Notes: generated by a model from the sequence alone, not told the origin. A DNA stretch of 64,000 nucleotides from Paenibacillus uliginis N3/975 (GCF_900177425.1 NZ_LT840184.1:2566010-2630009), one strand, 5' to 3'. Positions 7,322 to 16,055 are shown, counted from the stretch's first letter. Program-made: numbers and translations.

Positions 7322-8512
7322 ATGGCTAGAATTCGATTTAGTATATTTTTTAGTGTCTTTGTTGCGATGGTGGGATTGATGATCATTGCACCTGTCATGC
7401 CTCCGCTCATTCGAGAATTGGGTTTGAGTGAATCACACTCGGGCTTAATTATTTCTTTAGGTTCCGTTGCGATGGCCTTAATGGCTCCAGTATGGGGACG
7501 TCTCAGTGATGTAAAAGGAAGAAAGCCTGTGATTATACTTGGCTTCATAGGAATGTTTGTGAGTTACGTCGCGTTTACAGCGACCATGTATGCTGGACTC
7601 AATGGACTCATAAACGGCGGACTTTTAGTCGCATTGCTCATTGCAGCACGTGCTATGGTCGGACTATTTATCCCGGCCGTCCCTTCGTCGGCGCAAGCGT
7701 ATATGGCGGACGTCACCGATGAAAAAGAACGTTCTGCAGGTATGGCATTCATTGGAGCCGCCAATGGACTTGGCCTTGTGCTTGGGCCGGCGATCGCAGG
7801 GGTGTTCGCCCTGATCGGATTGATCTGGCCCCTTTATATTGGAGCTTTGCTGCCGATAATAGCCATTATCGTTGTACTAGTACTAATCCCTGCACACAAA
7901 CCAATTGTTCAAGAAAAGCCACCAAAGGTGAATCCGTTTCAAAAAGGTGTGGGCCTTTATCTATTTGCAGGTCTCGTAACCATGCTAAGTATTGTTACCC
8001 TGCAGGTAATCGGAGGATTCTATTTTCAAGACCAATTATCTTTGACTACACAGGAAACCGCTAGAATGGTCTCATTGGGCTTAATGTTTACAGGGGTAGC
8101 GATGATCATCACACAGGGTATTCAAATGAAAAAGCAAAAATGGCAGCCTAAACAGCTTATTATGGTTGGATCACTATTGTTCATCATTAGCATAGCGCTA
8201 TTTTTGTTAGTCAATCATTTAATAAGCTATTACATCGCATTCTTCTTGTTCGGGGTGGGATCAGGTCTGATGATGCCGGGCTTTATGGCGGGTGCATCGC
8301 TAGCAGTTGCCCACGACCAGCAAGGAGGTCTAGCAGGACTTGTGGGTTTTGTTCAAGGTGTATCGGCTGTGATCGCGCCAATTCTAAGCACAAGCCTTTA
8401 TCAATTGGATAGACATCTTCCTTTTGCAGTCATTGCTGGATTGGTTCTTATTATGGCCATAACGTTATTTACGGTGAACAATAAGCCAGTAGAACGAAGC
8501 TCGGCAACATGA
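7322..8512 (+). CDS. MFS drug or siderophore exporter (MdtG/TetA-like)
   Basis: 396 residues, 12 predicted membrane segments, motif A GRLSDVKGRKPV (about 60-71) and motif C-like GLVLGPAIAGVF in segment 5, which marks drug/proton antiporters. AAAGGAG lies 11 bases before the ATG. The next transcript carries a Fur box and the AraC regulator after that resembles iron-uptake regulators, so export of a siderophore or metallophore is possible. That is context only; a general multidrug pump is equally compatible. Confidence 0.8.
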   Translation: MARIRFSIFFSVFVAMVGLMIIAPVMPPLIRELGLSESHSGLIISLGSVAMALMAPVWGRLSDVKGRKPVIILGFIGMFVSYVAFTATMYAGLNGLINGGLLVALLIAARAMVGLFIPAVPSSAQAYMADVTDEKERSAGMAFIGAANGLGLVLGPAIAGVFALIGLIWPLYIGALLPIIAIIVVLVLIPAHKPIVQEKPPKVNPFQKGVGLYLFAGLVTMLSIVTLQVIGGFYFQDQLSLTTQETARMVSLGLMFTGVAMIITQGIQMKKQKWQPKQLIMVGSLLFIISIALFLLVNHLISYYIAFFLFGVGSGLMMPGFMAGASLAVAHDQQGGLAGLVGFVQGVSAVIAPILSTSLYQLDRHLPFAVIAGLVLIMAITLFTVNNKPVERSSAT

Positions 8513-8581
8513 CCATTGCGATCATTTGGCTCTCTGATTCTCCGCACAAATGATTTAGCGGCATTGATAGTGGAGGGATGC

Positions 8582-8610
8582 GTCCTTGGAGAAAGGACTT
8601 ATTTTTTTTA
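8582..8610 (+). terminator. Terminator after the MFS gene
   Basis: GTCCTT (8582-8587), a GGAGA loop and AAGGAC (8593-8598), then a long T run. Confidence 0.7.
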
Positions 8611-8617
8611 AAATGTA

Positions 8618-8646
8618 TTGATAATGATTATCGATCTCGTTAATAT
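8618..8646 (+). promoter_or_regulatory. Fur-box-overlapped sigma-A promoter
   Basis: TTGATA (8618-8623) and TAATAT (8641-8646) are exactly 17 bases apart. Over the -35 box sits TGATAATGATTATCG (8619-8633), matching the Bacillus 7-1-7 Fur box TGATAAT-N-ATTATCA at 13 of 14 positions. Fur with iron should repress this promoter. Confidence 0.7.
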
Positions 8647-8652
8647 ATAATT

Positions 8653-8757
8653 AATGAATCATGATCTGAAGCGTGAAGAGACGGTGAATGAAAGAGCAGC
8701 AGGATCAGATGAATGGCATTTTTGTGTGAGCCATACTCAACCTGCTGCCTTTTTTTA
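8653..8757 (+). ncRNA. Candidate iron-regulated small RNA or short leader transcript
   Basis: The Fur-controlled promoter would start a transcript near 8653. It runs into GCAGCAGG (8695-8702) paired with CCTGCTGC (8741-8748), enclosing an inner ATGGC/GCCAT stem, then seven Ts by 8755. The product is about 100 nt, ending before the AraC gene, which has its own start at 8873. An iron-repressed sRNA of FsrA type is one reading; a terminator-attenuated leader of the AraC gene is the other. An ORF of 34 codons (ATG 8654) spans it but has no ribosome binding site. Confidence 0.45.
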
Positions 8758-8872
8758 GCTATTTATTTTCCTTAAGGAAAATATTTTTCACGAAGACAAC
8801 ATATGATTATCAGGATAAAGCCTAATGGTAAAGCTTGAATGCAATCACGAATGGAACGGAAGGAGAATGGCT

Positions 8873-9865
8873 TTGAAACTACAGCTAGAAACTTGGGATT
8901 TGGAAGGGGTATACAGCGAGTTTAACGAGCTTAAACCGTCAACCTCGCCACAGAATCCGTATCATCAATTCTATTCTTTTCCGGCACAGAGCGGAACGGG
9001 TCATTTACAACGAATTCATCTAAGAAGAGGGCTCGAGATCAATTGGATCGATACACAAATGTACGAGCCGATGACGATGGATGTCGGCATCCACTATCCG
9101 CATCTGGAGATCTCTTATACCATATCGGGTAAAGGTTGTTGGGAAACATCTGGTGAGGCACAAGATTTCGAATTGTGTACAGGCGTATCGACGCTTCTCT
9201 ATATTAAAGACACAAAAATGCATGCAGAGATGTCACACAATGAGCGAATGCTGCATATGGAGCTTCGATTCGATATGCGGCAGTTCAACACCATTCTTCC
9301 AGAGCTGGATCGATTGACCACAAATCCAGTCTTTTGCAGACAAATCGCAGGTTCTCCTCATATTCTACAGCTCGTGGAACAAATGAAGAATTGTCCCTAT
9401 AACGGCTCGCTTCAGAGGCTTTATTTAGAAGGAAAAGCACTAGAGTTACTAGCTTTTCACTTAGATGGAACAGGTAAAGAAGAGATGAAAAAGGAAGTTA
9501 CATCGAAGCTAACGTCCTATGATATCCAATGCCTTTTTGAAGCGAAGAATATATTATCTCGTAACTGGAAGCAGCCTCCTAGCTTACTTGGGCTTGCGAG
9601 ATTAACTGGGCTTAATGATTACAAGTTGAAACTTGGCTTCAAAGAATTGTTCGGAACGACAGTATTCGGTTATGTGCGTGGACTACGAATGAACGAGGCT
9701 CGAAATCTATTAGAGCAGGGAAAAGCGAACGTTAGCGAAACCTCTATCCAGGTTGGGTACCACAATGTAAGTCATTTTGCATCACTCTTTCGAAAAACAT
9801 TTGGTTACAATCCTAGTGAAATCGGTAAGCTCGCTTCTAGTAAGAATCAAGAACAAAGACGATAA
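8873..9865 (+). CDS. AraC-family regulator, PchR/iron-regulator-like
   Basis: The C-terminal 100 residues form the double helix-turn-helix (LLGLARLTGLNDYKLKLGFK and VSETSIQVGYHNVSHFASLF, with the ending FGYNPSE). The N-terminal region resembles the PchR/YbtA effector domain rather than the sugar type. TTG 8873 is preferred because AAGGAG lies 7 bases before it; ATG 8867 and ATG 8825 are in frame but badly spaced. Fur-boxed DNA upstream and an exporter before it suggest a role in iron uptake, by inference. A terminator follows. Confidence 0.8.
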   Translation: MKLQLETWDLEGVYSEFNELKPSTSPQNPYHQFYSFPAQSGTGHLQRIHLRRGLEINWIDTQMYEPMTMDVGIHYPHLEISYTISGKGCWETSGEAQDFELCTGVSTLLYIKDTKMHAEMSHNERMLHMELRFDMRQFNTILPELDRLTTNPVFCRQIAGSPHILQLVEQMKNCPYNGSLQRLYLEGKALELLAFHLDGTGKEEMKKEVTSKLTSYDIQCLFEAKNILSRNWKQPPSLLGLARLTGLNDYKLKLGFKELFGTTVFGYVRGLRMNEARNLLEQGKANVSETSIQVGYHNVSHFASLFRKTFGYNPSEIGKLASSKNQEQRR

Positions 9866-9948
9866 TAATGACATGAGGATTTAAAGTTGCTCAGGACTAT
9901 GTTATTTCAATGGAACAACATTATTGCGAATTTAAAGAATAACATGAA

Positions 9949-9980
9949 AACAGCATCTCAGTATTGAGGTGCTGTTTTTC
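9949..9980 (+). terminator. Terminator after the AraC gene
   Basis: AACAGCATCTCA (9949-9960), loop GTAT, TGAGGTGCTGTT (9965-9976) and Ts; a 12-bp stem with G-U pairs. Confidence 0.8.
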
Positions 9981-9990
9981 ACTAATATAA

Positions 9991-10854
9991 CTATACAAGC
10001 CCGTCTTTTGATAAACTTCTTTGAGCCCGGCTTACAATCCGTTTCGTTTCTTTAGTATTGGAAGTTTCAGACCATTCTTTGCACACCCGAATTACCCAAT
10101 CCGGATTAGACTTACTTGCATCATTGAGCCAATTGCCAACCGAATCCTGTACGTATCGGGATGGATCAGATTTTACTGTATCTAAAAGCGGTAAGGCTAG
10201 TCCAGGATTTTCTTTTAAAACAGGTATATGTTTAGCCCAAACACCTTGTGGACGAGTGGCTTCGATGGCGAATCTTCTGATATTGGGATCAAAGTCTGAA
10301 ACCCAGTCGATTAAAATATTCAATGATTGATTCAGATTATGGATAATCAACTCTCTTACAGCCATCCAAGAAATCTCACGTACACCAAAATGAGAGTCGG
10401 CAGCAAAAGGGCGGATGCTTGCAAGCTTCTGATCGAGATTCAGTTTCTCGTTTAATCCAACGACATAAGCAGCCCAACAGCGTACACTGTCAGAACGATG
10501 GTTAACTAGTAACGAAAAAATACGCGATTGCTCTGCTGGTTGTTGTCTTTCCAACAATACCAGCCATTCATTTGCTACTGCCGGTATAATTTTCATTATC
10601 CTTTTTTCGTTCTGAGCATACAGAGCTGTTAACTTCGGTTCTGACTCCTGCTCCAATCCTATTTCAGGCAAAATATTGCGCAGCAGTTCCAGGTGATCAA
10701 CAGCCAACCACTCCGTTAGATTGACACTCTCCAAAGCTCCCTTTTGAAGTAAACTAACAACTTCTGGAGGTATCTCATTAACTTTACGAGCACCTTTTCG
10801 TTGTAAAATGGTGTCTGAAATCGAATTCATCTTTTCAATAACAATCAGTCCCAT
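9991..10854 (-). CDS. AlkC-like HEAT-repeat DNA alkylation repair protein
   Basis: The 287-residue all-helical protein has HEAT-like repeats. It contains RRFAIEATRPQGVWAKHI and RYVQDSVGNWLNDASK, which resemble the AlkC/AlkD DNA glycosylase fold that removes 3-methyladenine. No signal peptide or membrane segment is present. Two start codons compete: ATG at 10854 and ATG at 10830 (MNSISDTIL); neither has a good ribosome binding site. The neighbouring minus-strand Crp/Fnr gene lies upstream on the same strand, so the two could be co-transcribed. Catalytic activity is uncertain from sequence alone. Confidence 0.65.
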   Translation of the reverse strand: MGLIVIEKMNSISDTILQRKGARKVNEIPPEVVSLLQKGALESVNLTEWLAVDHLELLRNILPEIGLEQESEPKLTALYAQNEKRIMKIIPAVANEWLVLLERQQPAEQSRIFSLLVNHRSDSVRCWAAYVVGLNEKLNLDQKLASIRPFAADSHFGVREISWMAVRELIIHNLNQSLNILIDWVSDFDPNIRRFAIEATRPQGVWAKHIPVLKENPGLALPLLDTVKSDPSRYVQDSVGNWLNDASKSNPDWVIRVCKEWSETSNTKETKRIVSRAQRSLSKDGLV

Positions 10855-10925
10855 ATCGTATATTTGTTAAAGCACTTTTACTATACATAACCGGATTCAG
10901 CAAAAACTGTAATGCAGTTTACAGA

Positions 10926-11612
10926 TCAATCCCGATTTAGTTCTCGTATCAGCTTTTCTCTATGAATACTGATGGTCTTATATTTTGTTTGGATCAGTTC
11001 TTCTTTCACAAAATCTTGTAATATTGAGGACACCGCTTCCCGGGTTGCGCCGACCATATTAGCAATTTCTTGGTGAGATACAGAGAGATCGATTTGTACA
11101 AAACCTTCGCTGGATCCAGTTCCAAACTGGTCAGCAAGCTTAATCAAAACATGTAAAATTCTTATTCGTAATTTACCGAGAGCCAGACTATAAGCTAAAT
11201 GGTTCATATTGACAATTCGTTCACTCATCATTTGAAGCAAATTCATCATAAAGCGGGGATGATCGATTAAAAAAGTCTCAAACCGAGATTTATCCATCAG
11301 ACAGATGTCGCATTCTTCTAGTGTTTCAATAAACATTTCTCTTGTGCCAAAAGAAATCCCGGACAGTTCGCCAAATACATTCCCTTCATTGAGTATATCC
11401 AAGGTAAACTGCTTGCCATCGGTATTCAGTTTGTAAATACGAACTTTTCCTTTTTTTATAAAGTATAATCCTTCTGTGAAAGAACTCGGCGTTTGGATAT
11501 ATTTGTTTTTTGGAATGGTTGTAATGGAGGTCATTCGGTCCATCTCTCTTAAATCCTCCAAAGAAAGGCACTGCAGCAGATTGAATTGTGACAAGTAAGC
11601 GATTTTATCCAT
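10926..11612 (-). CDS. Crp/Fnr-family transcriptional regulator
   Basis: 228 residues. An N-terminal cyclic-nucleotide-type beta-barrel (GLYFIKKGKVRIYKL, GNVFGELSGI) is followed by a dimerisation helix and a C-terminal winged helix (HQEIANMVGATREAVSSIL). No N-terminal cysteine cluster is seen, so it is not an iron-sulfur FNR of the classic type. It sits upstream of the AlkC-like gene on the same strand with 70 bases between them. Ligand and targets are unknown. Confidence 0.85.
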   Translation of the reverse strand: MDKIAYLSQFNLLQCLSLEDLREMDRMTSITTIPKNKYIQTPSSFTEGLYFIKKGKVRIYKLNTDGKQFTLDILNEGNVFGELSGISFGTREMFIETLEECDICLMDKSRFETFLIDHPRFMMNLLQMMSERIVNMNHLAYSLALGKLRIRILHVLIKLADQFGTGSSEGFVQIDLSVSHQEIANMVGATREAVSSILQDFVKEELIQTKYKTISIHREKLIRELNRD

Positions 11613-11803
11613 CGTTTCTCCTATTAATTATCAGGAATGCATACCTATAATGAGACACATGGCATCACCCTATATTTATTTTACAAGATACCATTTTCAT
11701 GACTGTTCGTTATTCTCTTATGTATTCTACAATTCTATCGTAGTTTTAATAGGTGTTGGCTAACTAAAATATACACTAAGTTCTTTAAACACAAAAATAT
11801 GCC

Positions 11804-11830
11804 GACCATTCCTTAGAGTCAGGAATGGTC
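11804..11830. repeat. Perfect 10-bp hairpin in a gene-free stretch
   Basis: GACCATTCCT (11804-11813) and AGGAATGGTC (11821-11830). It has no T run on the plus strand; on the minus strand a short T tract follows. The stretch 11613-12125 otherwise holds no convincing gene. A frame at 11891-12169 has no family likeness. Confidence 0.5.
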
Positions 11831-11891
11831 GATCTCAGTCTGATTTCCCGTGCCACATTTGTACTTACACCAAAATTCTCATAAGATACAA

Positions 11892-11906
11892 TGAGAATGT
11901 TTCTCA
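11892..11906. promoter_or_regulatory. Fur-like palindrome before the esterase gene
   Basis: TGAGAA-TGT-TTCTCA is a perfect inverted repeat fitting the Fur/PerR/Zur 7-1-7 layout, except for substitutions from TGATAAT-N-ATTATCA. No clear promoter surrounds it, so it could be chance. Confidence 0.25.
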
Positions 11907-12125
11907 CTTATGGCGAAAGAGACCATCCTATATTCGTTTCAAGTGAATCTTCCGTATTTCCTATGCGCTGTCTTTGTCGGATTGTTTGTACCTCTCGTAA
12001 TGATGAAATCGAGGAGTTGAGCTTGCAGCTTCTCTATTTTTGCATTCGGGATAGCGCGGCGAATCGGAATGATGTATGGTGGGAATATGGTAAACAAGAT
12101 GAAGTGAAAGGGCAGGTAACAGCTT

Positions 12126-13073
12126 ATGAACGCAATAGAAAAAAGAATCGAGGAATTGTATCGATATAACCCGGATGTTGCGGCGCCGCTAGACCTTACT
12201 AAGTTCTGGAACCGGACAATCAAGGAGGCGAAGGAGTGCCCGTGTGTTGGCGTACGGGTACAAACGGAGACGCCGTTCCCGGCAATGGACGTCTATCATG
12301 TTACGTATGAAGGATATGATAACACGCCGCTGAAGGGTTGGTATATCGTACCGAAGTTTACGATGGAGAGGAGTTTGCCTTGCGTAGTGCTCTTCCACGG
12401 ATATACGGGGGGCAAAGGCTATCCAGAGCAGTATGCGGATTGGCTCATGTTGGGATACGCAGTCTTCGCCGTAGACGTGCGCGGACAAGGCGGGGAGACG
12501 GGCAACCAGATGGACAGCGAATACGGGATGACGAAGGGCTGGATAACGCAGGGGATCCTTGACAAGGACACCTGTTATTACAAAGCCGTCGCAGTTGATG
12601 CTATGAAGGCGATCGAATGGGTGGCCTCACAACTGGAGATCGACGCGTCGCGGATCGTCGTGACCGGTGACAGTCAGGGCGGAGGCATAAGCCTGCTGGC
12701 AGCCGCTATAAGCGATACGCCGTCCATCGTTGTGGCGAATATTCCGAACATGTGCCACATGGACTTCGGGTTGTTGAATTCAACTGGATCTCTAACGGAG
12801 GCGGCCGAGTTCCTGAACCGGTTTCCGGAACATCTGAATGCCGTGCTGACGACGCTGAGCTACTTCGATATACTCCATCTGGCTGACCGCATCGATATTC
12901 CGGTGATGATGTCCGTCGGGCTGAAGGATACCGTGTGCATGCCGGAGACTGTGTTCGCGGCGTACAACCGTATTTCATCCGAGAAGATTCTGAACATATA
13001 TCCGTTTACGGGACATGCCGTAAGCGGCTACCAGAAGCGGAAGGTATTTGAGTTCTTGAAAATGCATTTATAG
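12126..13073 (+). CDS. CE7 acetyl-xylan esterase / cephalosporin deacetylase family
   Basis: The 315-residue alpha/beta hydrolase shows LFHGYTGGKGY (oxyanion region), DVRGQGG (117-123) and GDSQGGG with nucleophile Ser183, plus Asp268 (GLKDTVC) and His297 (TGHAVS) as the triad. This is the CE7 pattern; family enzymes remove acetyl groups from short xylo-oligosaccharides and cephalosporins inside the cell. Its GC content is visibly higher than its neighbours. It stands alone, with a long imperfect hairpin after it. Confidence 0.88.
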   Translation: MNAIEKRIEELYRYNPDVAAPLDLTKFWNRTIKEAKECPCVGVRVQTETPFPAMDVYHVTYEGYDNTPLKGWYIVPKFTMERSLPCVVLFHGYTGGKGYPEQYADWLMLGYAVFAVDVRGQGGETGNQMDSEYGMTKGWITQGILDKDTCYYKAVAVDAMKAIEWVASQLEIDASRIVVTGDSQGGGISLLAAAISDTPSIVVANIPNMCHMDFGLLNSTGSLTEAAEFLNRFPEHLNAVLTTLSYFDILHLADRIDIPVMMSVGLKDTVCMPETVFAAYNRISSEKILNIYPFTGHAVSGYQKRKVFEFLKMHL

Positions 13074-13112
13074 TTCAAGTTTTTGCTTAATTAATATTCT
13101 GATGTTAAATAT

Positions 13113-13170
13113 GACCCGTAAGGTGACACTTTACAAGAAAGTGAGTCATCTTATGGGTTATTTGTATTTG
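13113..13170 (+). terminator. Terminator after the esterase gene
   Basis: ACCCGTAAGGTGAC (13114-13127) pairs with GTCATCTTATGGGT (13145-13158), with G-U pairs, followed by a T-rich tract. Confidence 0.65.
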
Positions 13171-13310
13171 ATTCATTAATGTTGGGGGTTGGCACATAGT
13201 GATTGGGCTCACTGTTATTCATAGATGTGCGCAGAATCACTCTCTTGCCATAGTGAAATGTTAAACTGTACCAGTACCCAATAAAGTAAACAAAGGGAGG
13301 CGGAGTAGGC

Positions 13311-13766
13311 ATGAAAGAGGCATTTACATATGAGGACATGAAGTTAATCGGTCGGAAGAAGCTGGGAACTCAGGTGCCACTGGAGTTGTTCCGGGCAATT
13401 CGGTTGATTGGTTTACATCAAGCTCTACCAATGGGCGGGAAGGGAACTACCGTTACAATTGGTCGCAAAATAGGAGAATCACTGCCTGTATCTACATTAG
13501 AGGATATCTTGGTTCTGTTCGAAGAGCTTCAGATTGGTATTCCGAAAATTGTATATCAGGATGAGCATAAGCTTCGGATCGCAGTTGAGGAATGTTTCTG
13601 CATAGGACTTCCGGTGATGGAAGGGAAGATGGTCTGTGATTTGGAAGGGGCCATGTTGGAGGGGGCTATCAATAAAATATGGAAAGACAAGGTATCTGTG
13701 CGAGAAGTTCTGTGCAACGTAAGCGGAGATGATCATTGTGAATATGAGATCCGTTATTTACGATAA
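13311..13766 (+). CDS. V4R (4-vinyl reductase) domain protein
   Basis: The 151-residue protein has the V4R pattern: an N-terminal basic start, GKGTTVTIGRKIGESL, EGAMLEGAINKIW and the ending CNVSGDDHCEYEIRY. V4R domains bind small hydrophobic molecules and occur in regulators, bacteriochlorophyll proteins and TRAPP. Here it stands alone, with no DNA-binding or enzyme domain. GGGAGG lies 6 bases before the ATG. Ligand and role are unknown. Confidence 0.75.
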   Translation: MKEAFTYEDMKLIGRKKLGTQVPLELFRAIRLIGLHQALPMGGKGTTVTIGRKIGESLPVSTLEDILVLFEELQIGIPKIVYQDEHKLRIAVEECFCIGLPVMEGKMVCDLEGAMLEGAINKIWKDKVSVREVLCNVSGDDHCEYEIRYLR

Positions 13767-13860
13767 GGTTTGCCCAATACATAAGAAAAAGACATAGAAG
13801 CTTATCACAACTAACTGGTCAAGTTCCTGTACATAGACATTAATAAAAAGCTCTAAACTG

Positions 13861-13902
13861 AAAGCTGTTTCTGGTACGCTACCAGAGGCAGCTTATTTAA
13901 TT
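13861..13902. terminator. Bidirectional hairpin terminator
   Basis: AAGCTGTTTCTGGTA and TACCAGAGGCAGCTT form a long stem around CGC. An A-rich left side and T-rich right side would let it work for the V4R gene and for minus-strand transcripts. Confidence 0.7.
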
Positions 13903-13904
13903 TT

Positions 13905-14083
13905 CGTTACCGCCTCTGCGCAGAGAGACAGTGGACTTACTCCACGGCTTCTTCTTTGCAAGGGAGCGGTCCTGCAGATAATTACAAAGCTGGAGGGGCC
14001 GATGAGCAGACTACTCATACGCCGACGTCGCGCCGAATGTCGCAAATTGGCGGGTAAAGTGTGGATGCTGCTCAACGACAATT
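13905..14083. other. Unassigned GC-rich stretch with several small hairpins
   Basis: Short dyads such as CTCTGCGCAGAG (13912-13923) and GTGGA-CTTAC-TCCAC (13932-13946) occur close together between two genes. It does not match a riboswitch I can name, and the small frames across it do not look like proteins. Confidence 0.3.
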
Positions 14084-15034
14084 CTACGTTTCTAACAATA
14101 TTTCGCCAGTACGTGATAAGTCATAGCCTGAAATGGATTGAAGCTCTTTCTTAAAATCCTTTGATCTGAGAATACCGAGCAACGAATGGATCCATGCTTG
14201 ATTGTCTGGTGTATTCATCATGACAAGATCATAACGTTCCTGAATCAATGGTATAAAATCGATATTACCTACAATAACCGCCGCTTTTTCTATGCCTACG
14301 CCAACATCTGCTTCACCTAATGACACTTTAGAGGCTACGCCAAGATGATTGGTATGTTCTTGCTCGTAACCGATAAGCTGTTTGGACTTTATGCCATGTA
14401 GACGAAGTTGCTCATCTAACAATACACGAGCTCCGGAACCTTTCTCACGATTTGCAATTCGCAAGGATTGATTCCCTAGATCAGACCATTCCTTTAGTTG
14501 TAGTGGGTTACCCTTCTGAACGTACAATCCTGCATTTCTGGAGAGTAAATTGACGACGGTGTAGGAGGATCCAATGAGTAACTTTTTAATATAAGGTAGG
14601 TTGTATTCACCTGTATCGCCATCGAAGAGATGCGTGCTGACAATATCGGATTCACCGCGATACATTGATATGAGGCTATCAAGACTTCCGACATATGCGC
14701 GTAGCGGCCGTATTCCAACCGTATTTTTTTCCAAATGTTTTGTTAAAATATCGAGACTGGGATCTTGGCCTGTTATAACTACGGGGCGGAGCCCAGTAAT
14801 GGAAGCTTGCATATGTGAACTCTTTGTACGATCTGTATTCGTTGGACGCTCGTTTATTTGTAGTCCTTTATGTTTTTGCTTATACGCTTCGAGGTCCGCA
14901 TGATCCACTCGCATTTGTTTGCCTACACGGTATGAGGGCAATTCACCTTTTTTAATTAGATCATATACGGTCAGTTTGGAAATTTTCAGCAACTTTGCAA
15001 TTTCTTCGGTCGTATACGAAACATCGATGAACAT
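14084..15034 (-). CDS. YvgK-like molybdate regulator: HTH plus periplasmic-binding-protein-like domain
   Basis: Residues 7-50 form an excisionase/MerR-type helix-turn-helix (YTTEEIAKLLKISKLTVYDLI, then GKQMRVDHADLEAY). The rest is a substrate-binding-like domain (PF12727 type) with SDIVSTHLFDGDTGEYN and REKGSGARVLLDEQL. This is the architecture of B. subtilis YvgK, encoded beside modA and modB. Here the gene is divergent from modAB, with a shared 160-base region holding repeated sites. It probably binds molybdate or a pterin and controls modAB. Confidence 0.8.
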   Translation of the reverse strand: MFIDVSYTTEEIAKLLKISKLTVYDLIKKGELPSYRVGKQMRVDHADLEAYKQKHKGLQINERPTNTDRTKSSHMQASITGLRPVVITGQDPSLDILTKHLEKNTVGIRPLRAYVGSLDSLISMYRGESDIVSTHLFDGDTGEYNLPYIKKLLIGSSYTVVNLLSRNAGLYVQKGNPLQLKEWSDLGNQSLRIANREKGSGARVLLDEQLRLHGIKSKQLIGYEQEHTNHLGVASKVSLGEADVGVGIEKAAVIVGNIDFIPLIQERYDLVMMNTPDNQAWIHSLLGILRSKDFKKELQSISGYDLSRTGEILLET

Positions 15035-15061
15035 TATGCTCCTCCTTATTTATTATGCTAT

Positions 15062-15172
15062 TTATAACTATTATTTTCATTGTACCATATTCGGATGTAT
15101 TCATTTTGCTAACAGCATTTACAATAGAAATGAATTAGTTATAATTCTATTTAGATATAATTAGTTATAATT
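15062..15172. promoter_or_regulatory. Repeated putative operators in the yvgK-modA divergent region
   Basis: The 14-base sequence AATTAGTTATAATT occurs at 15133-15146 and 15159-15172, 26 bases (about two and a half turns) apart. A third, inverted core TTATAACT lies at 15062-15069. These are good candidate sites for the YvgK-like regulator. Confidence 0.5.
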
Positions 15173-15195
15173 GATGATAACTAAGGAGGGGGATT

Positions 15196-16053
15196 ATGTT
15201 CAAATTTGTTAAAGGTTATACGTTATTATCATTCGTTTTCGTTATGATGTTGGTATTTACCGGTTGTGGTGCTGCACAAAAGACAAATTCCGATACCAAT
15301 ACGAGTACTGCTACTCCAACAGAAAGTACACCAGCTTCTAGTGAGCAACCCGTCGAAACGGTTGAACTAACTATTTCGGCTGCAGCAAGCATGACGGATG
15401 CTTTGATGGAAATTCAGAAGACTTATGAATCTAAAAATCAAAACATTAAACTGAACTTCAATTTCGGCGCATCCGGTGCGCTGCAACAACAAATTGAGCA
15501 AGGAGCACCGGCTGATTTGTTCCTGTCGGCTGCCGTTAAGAATATGACAGCCCTTGTTGAAAAACAATTGATTGATGCGAATCAACAAGCTAATTTGTTG
15601 AATAATGAGCTTGTTGTTGTTGTTCCTGTAGACGGAAAAACGCCGATTGAAAATATAGCAGATCTAACCAAGCCGGAAGTGAAAAACGTTGCGATTGGCA
15701 TACCGGAAAGCGTGCCTGCTGGCAACTATGCCAAGGAAGCGCTCACGAACGCGAAGCTATGGGACGGTTTGCAAGCTAAATCCGTACAGGCAAAAGACGT
15801 TAGACAAGTACTTCAATATGTAGAGACCGGCAATGCGGATGCGGGTTTTGTATATAAGACAGATGCGCTAACATCTGATAAAGTTAAGGTTGCTTTTGCG
15901 GTTGACCCAAATACGTATGACACCATCCAATATCCGATTGGTATTATCAAAGCTACGAAAAATAATAAGGAAGCCGAAAATTTTTACACATATTTGCAAT
16001 CGCAAGAAGCACTTGATGTATTTACCAAATATGGATTTAAGGTGCCTGACTAA
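15196..16053 (+). CDS. modA: Molybdate ABC transporter substrate-binding lipoprotein ModA
   Basis: 285 residues. A lipoprotein signal ends in the lipobox VFTGC with Cys24, so the protein is anchored on the outer face of the membrane. Mature features are LTISAAASMTDAL, FNFGASGALQQQIEQGAPADLFLSA (core FGASGALQQQI) and EYVETGNADAGFVYKTDA-like residues, all typical of ModA, which binds molybdate and tungstate. AAGGAGG precedes the ATG. The permease starts 3 bases after its stop, so they form an operon. Confidence 0.93.
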   Translation: MFKFVKGYTLLSFVFVMMLVFTGCGAAQKTNSDTNTSTATPTESTPASSEQPVETVELTISAAASMTDALMEIQKTYESKNQNIKLNFNFGASGALQQQIEQGAPADLFLSAAVKNMTALVEKQLIDANQQANLLNNELVVVVPVDGKTPIENIADLTKPEVKNVAIGIPESVPAGNYAKEALTNAKLWDGLQAKSVQAKDVRQVLQYVETGNADAGFVYKTDALTSDKVKVAFAVDPNTYDTIQYPIGIIKATKNNKEAENFYTYLQSQEALDVFTKYGFKVPD

Positions 16054-16055
16054 TC

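Noticed and set aside
8654..8758. 34-codon frame across the Fur-controlled short transcript
   Set aside because: It has no ribosome binding site, begins at the predicted transcript start and runs through the terminator stem and T run; a chance frame is more likely.
11891..12169. 92-codon plus-strand frame before the esterase gene
   Set aside because: It overlaps the esterase start, lacks a binding site, and the sequence is cysteine- and arginine-rich without family likeness.
13893..14081. 62-codon minus-strand frame after the yvgK-like gene
   Set aside because: TTG start without a binding site; composition follows the hairpin-rich DNA rather than a protein.
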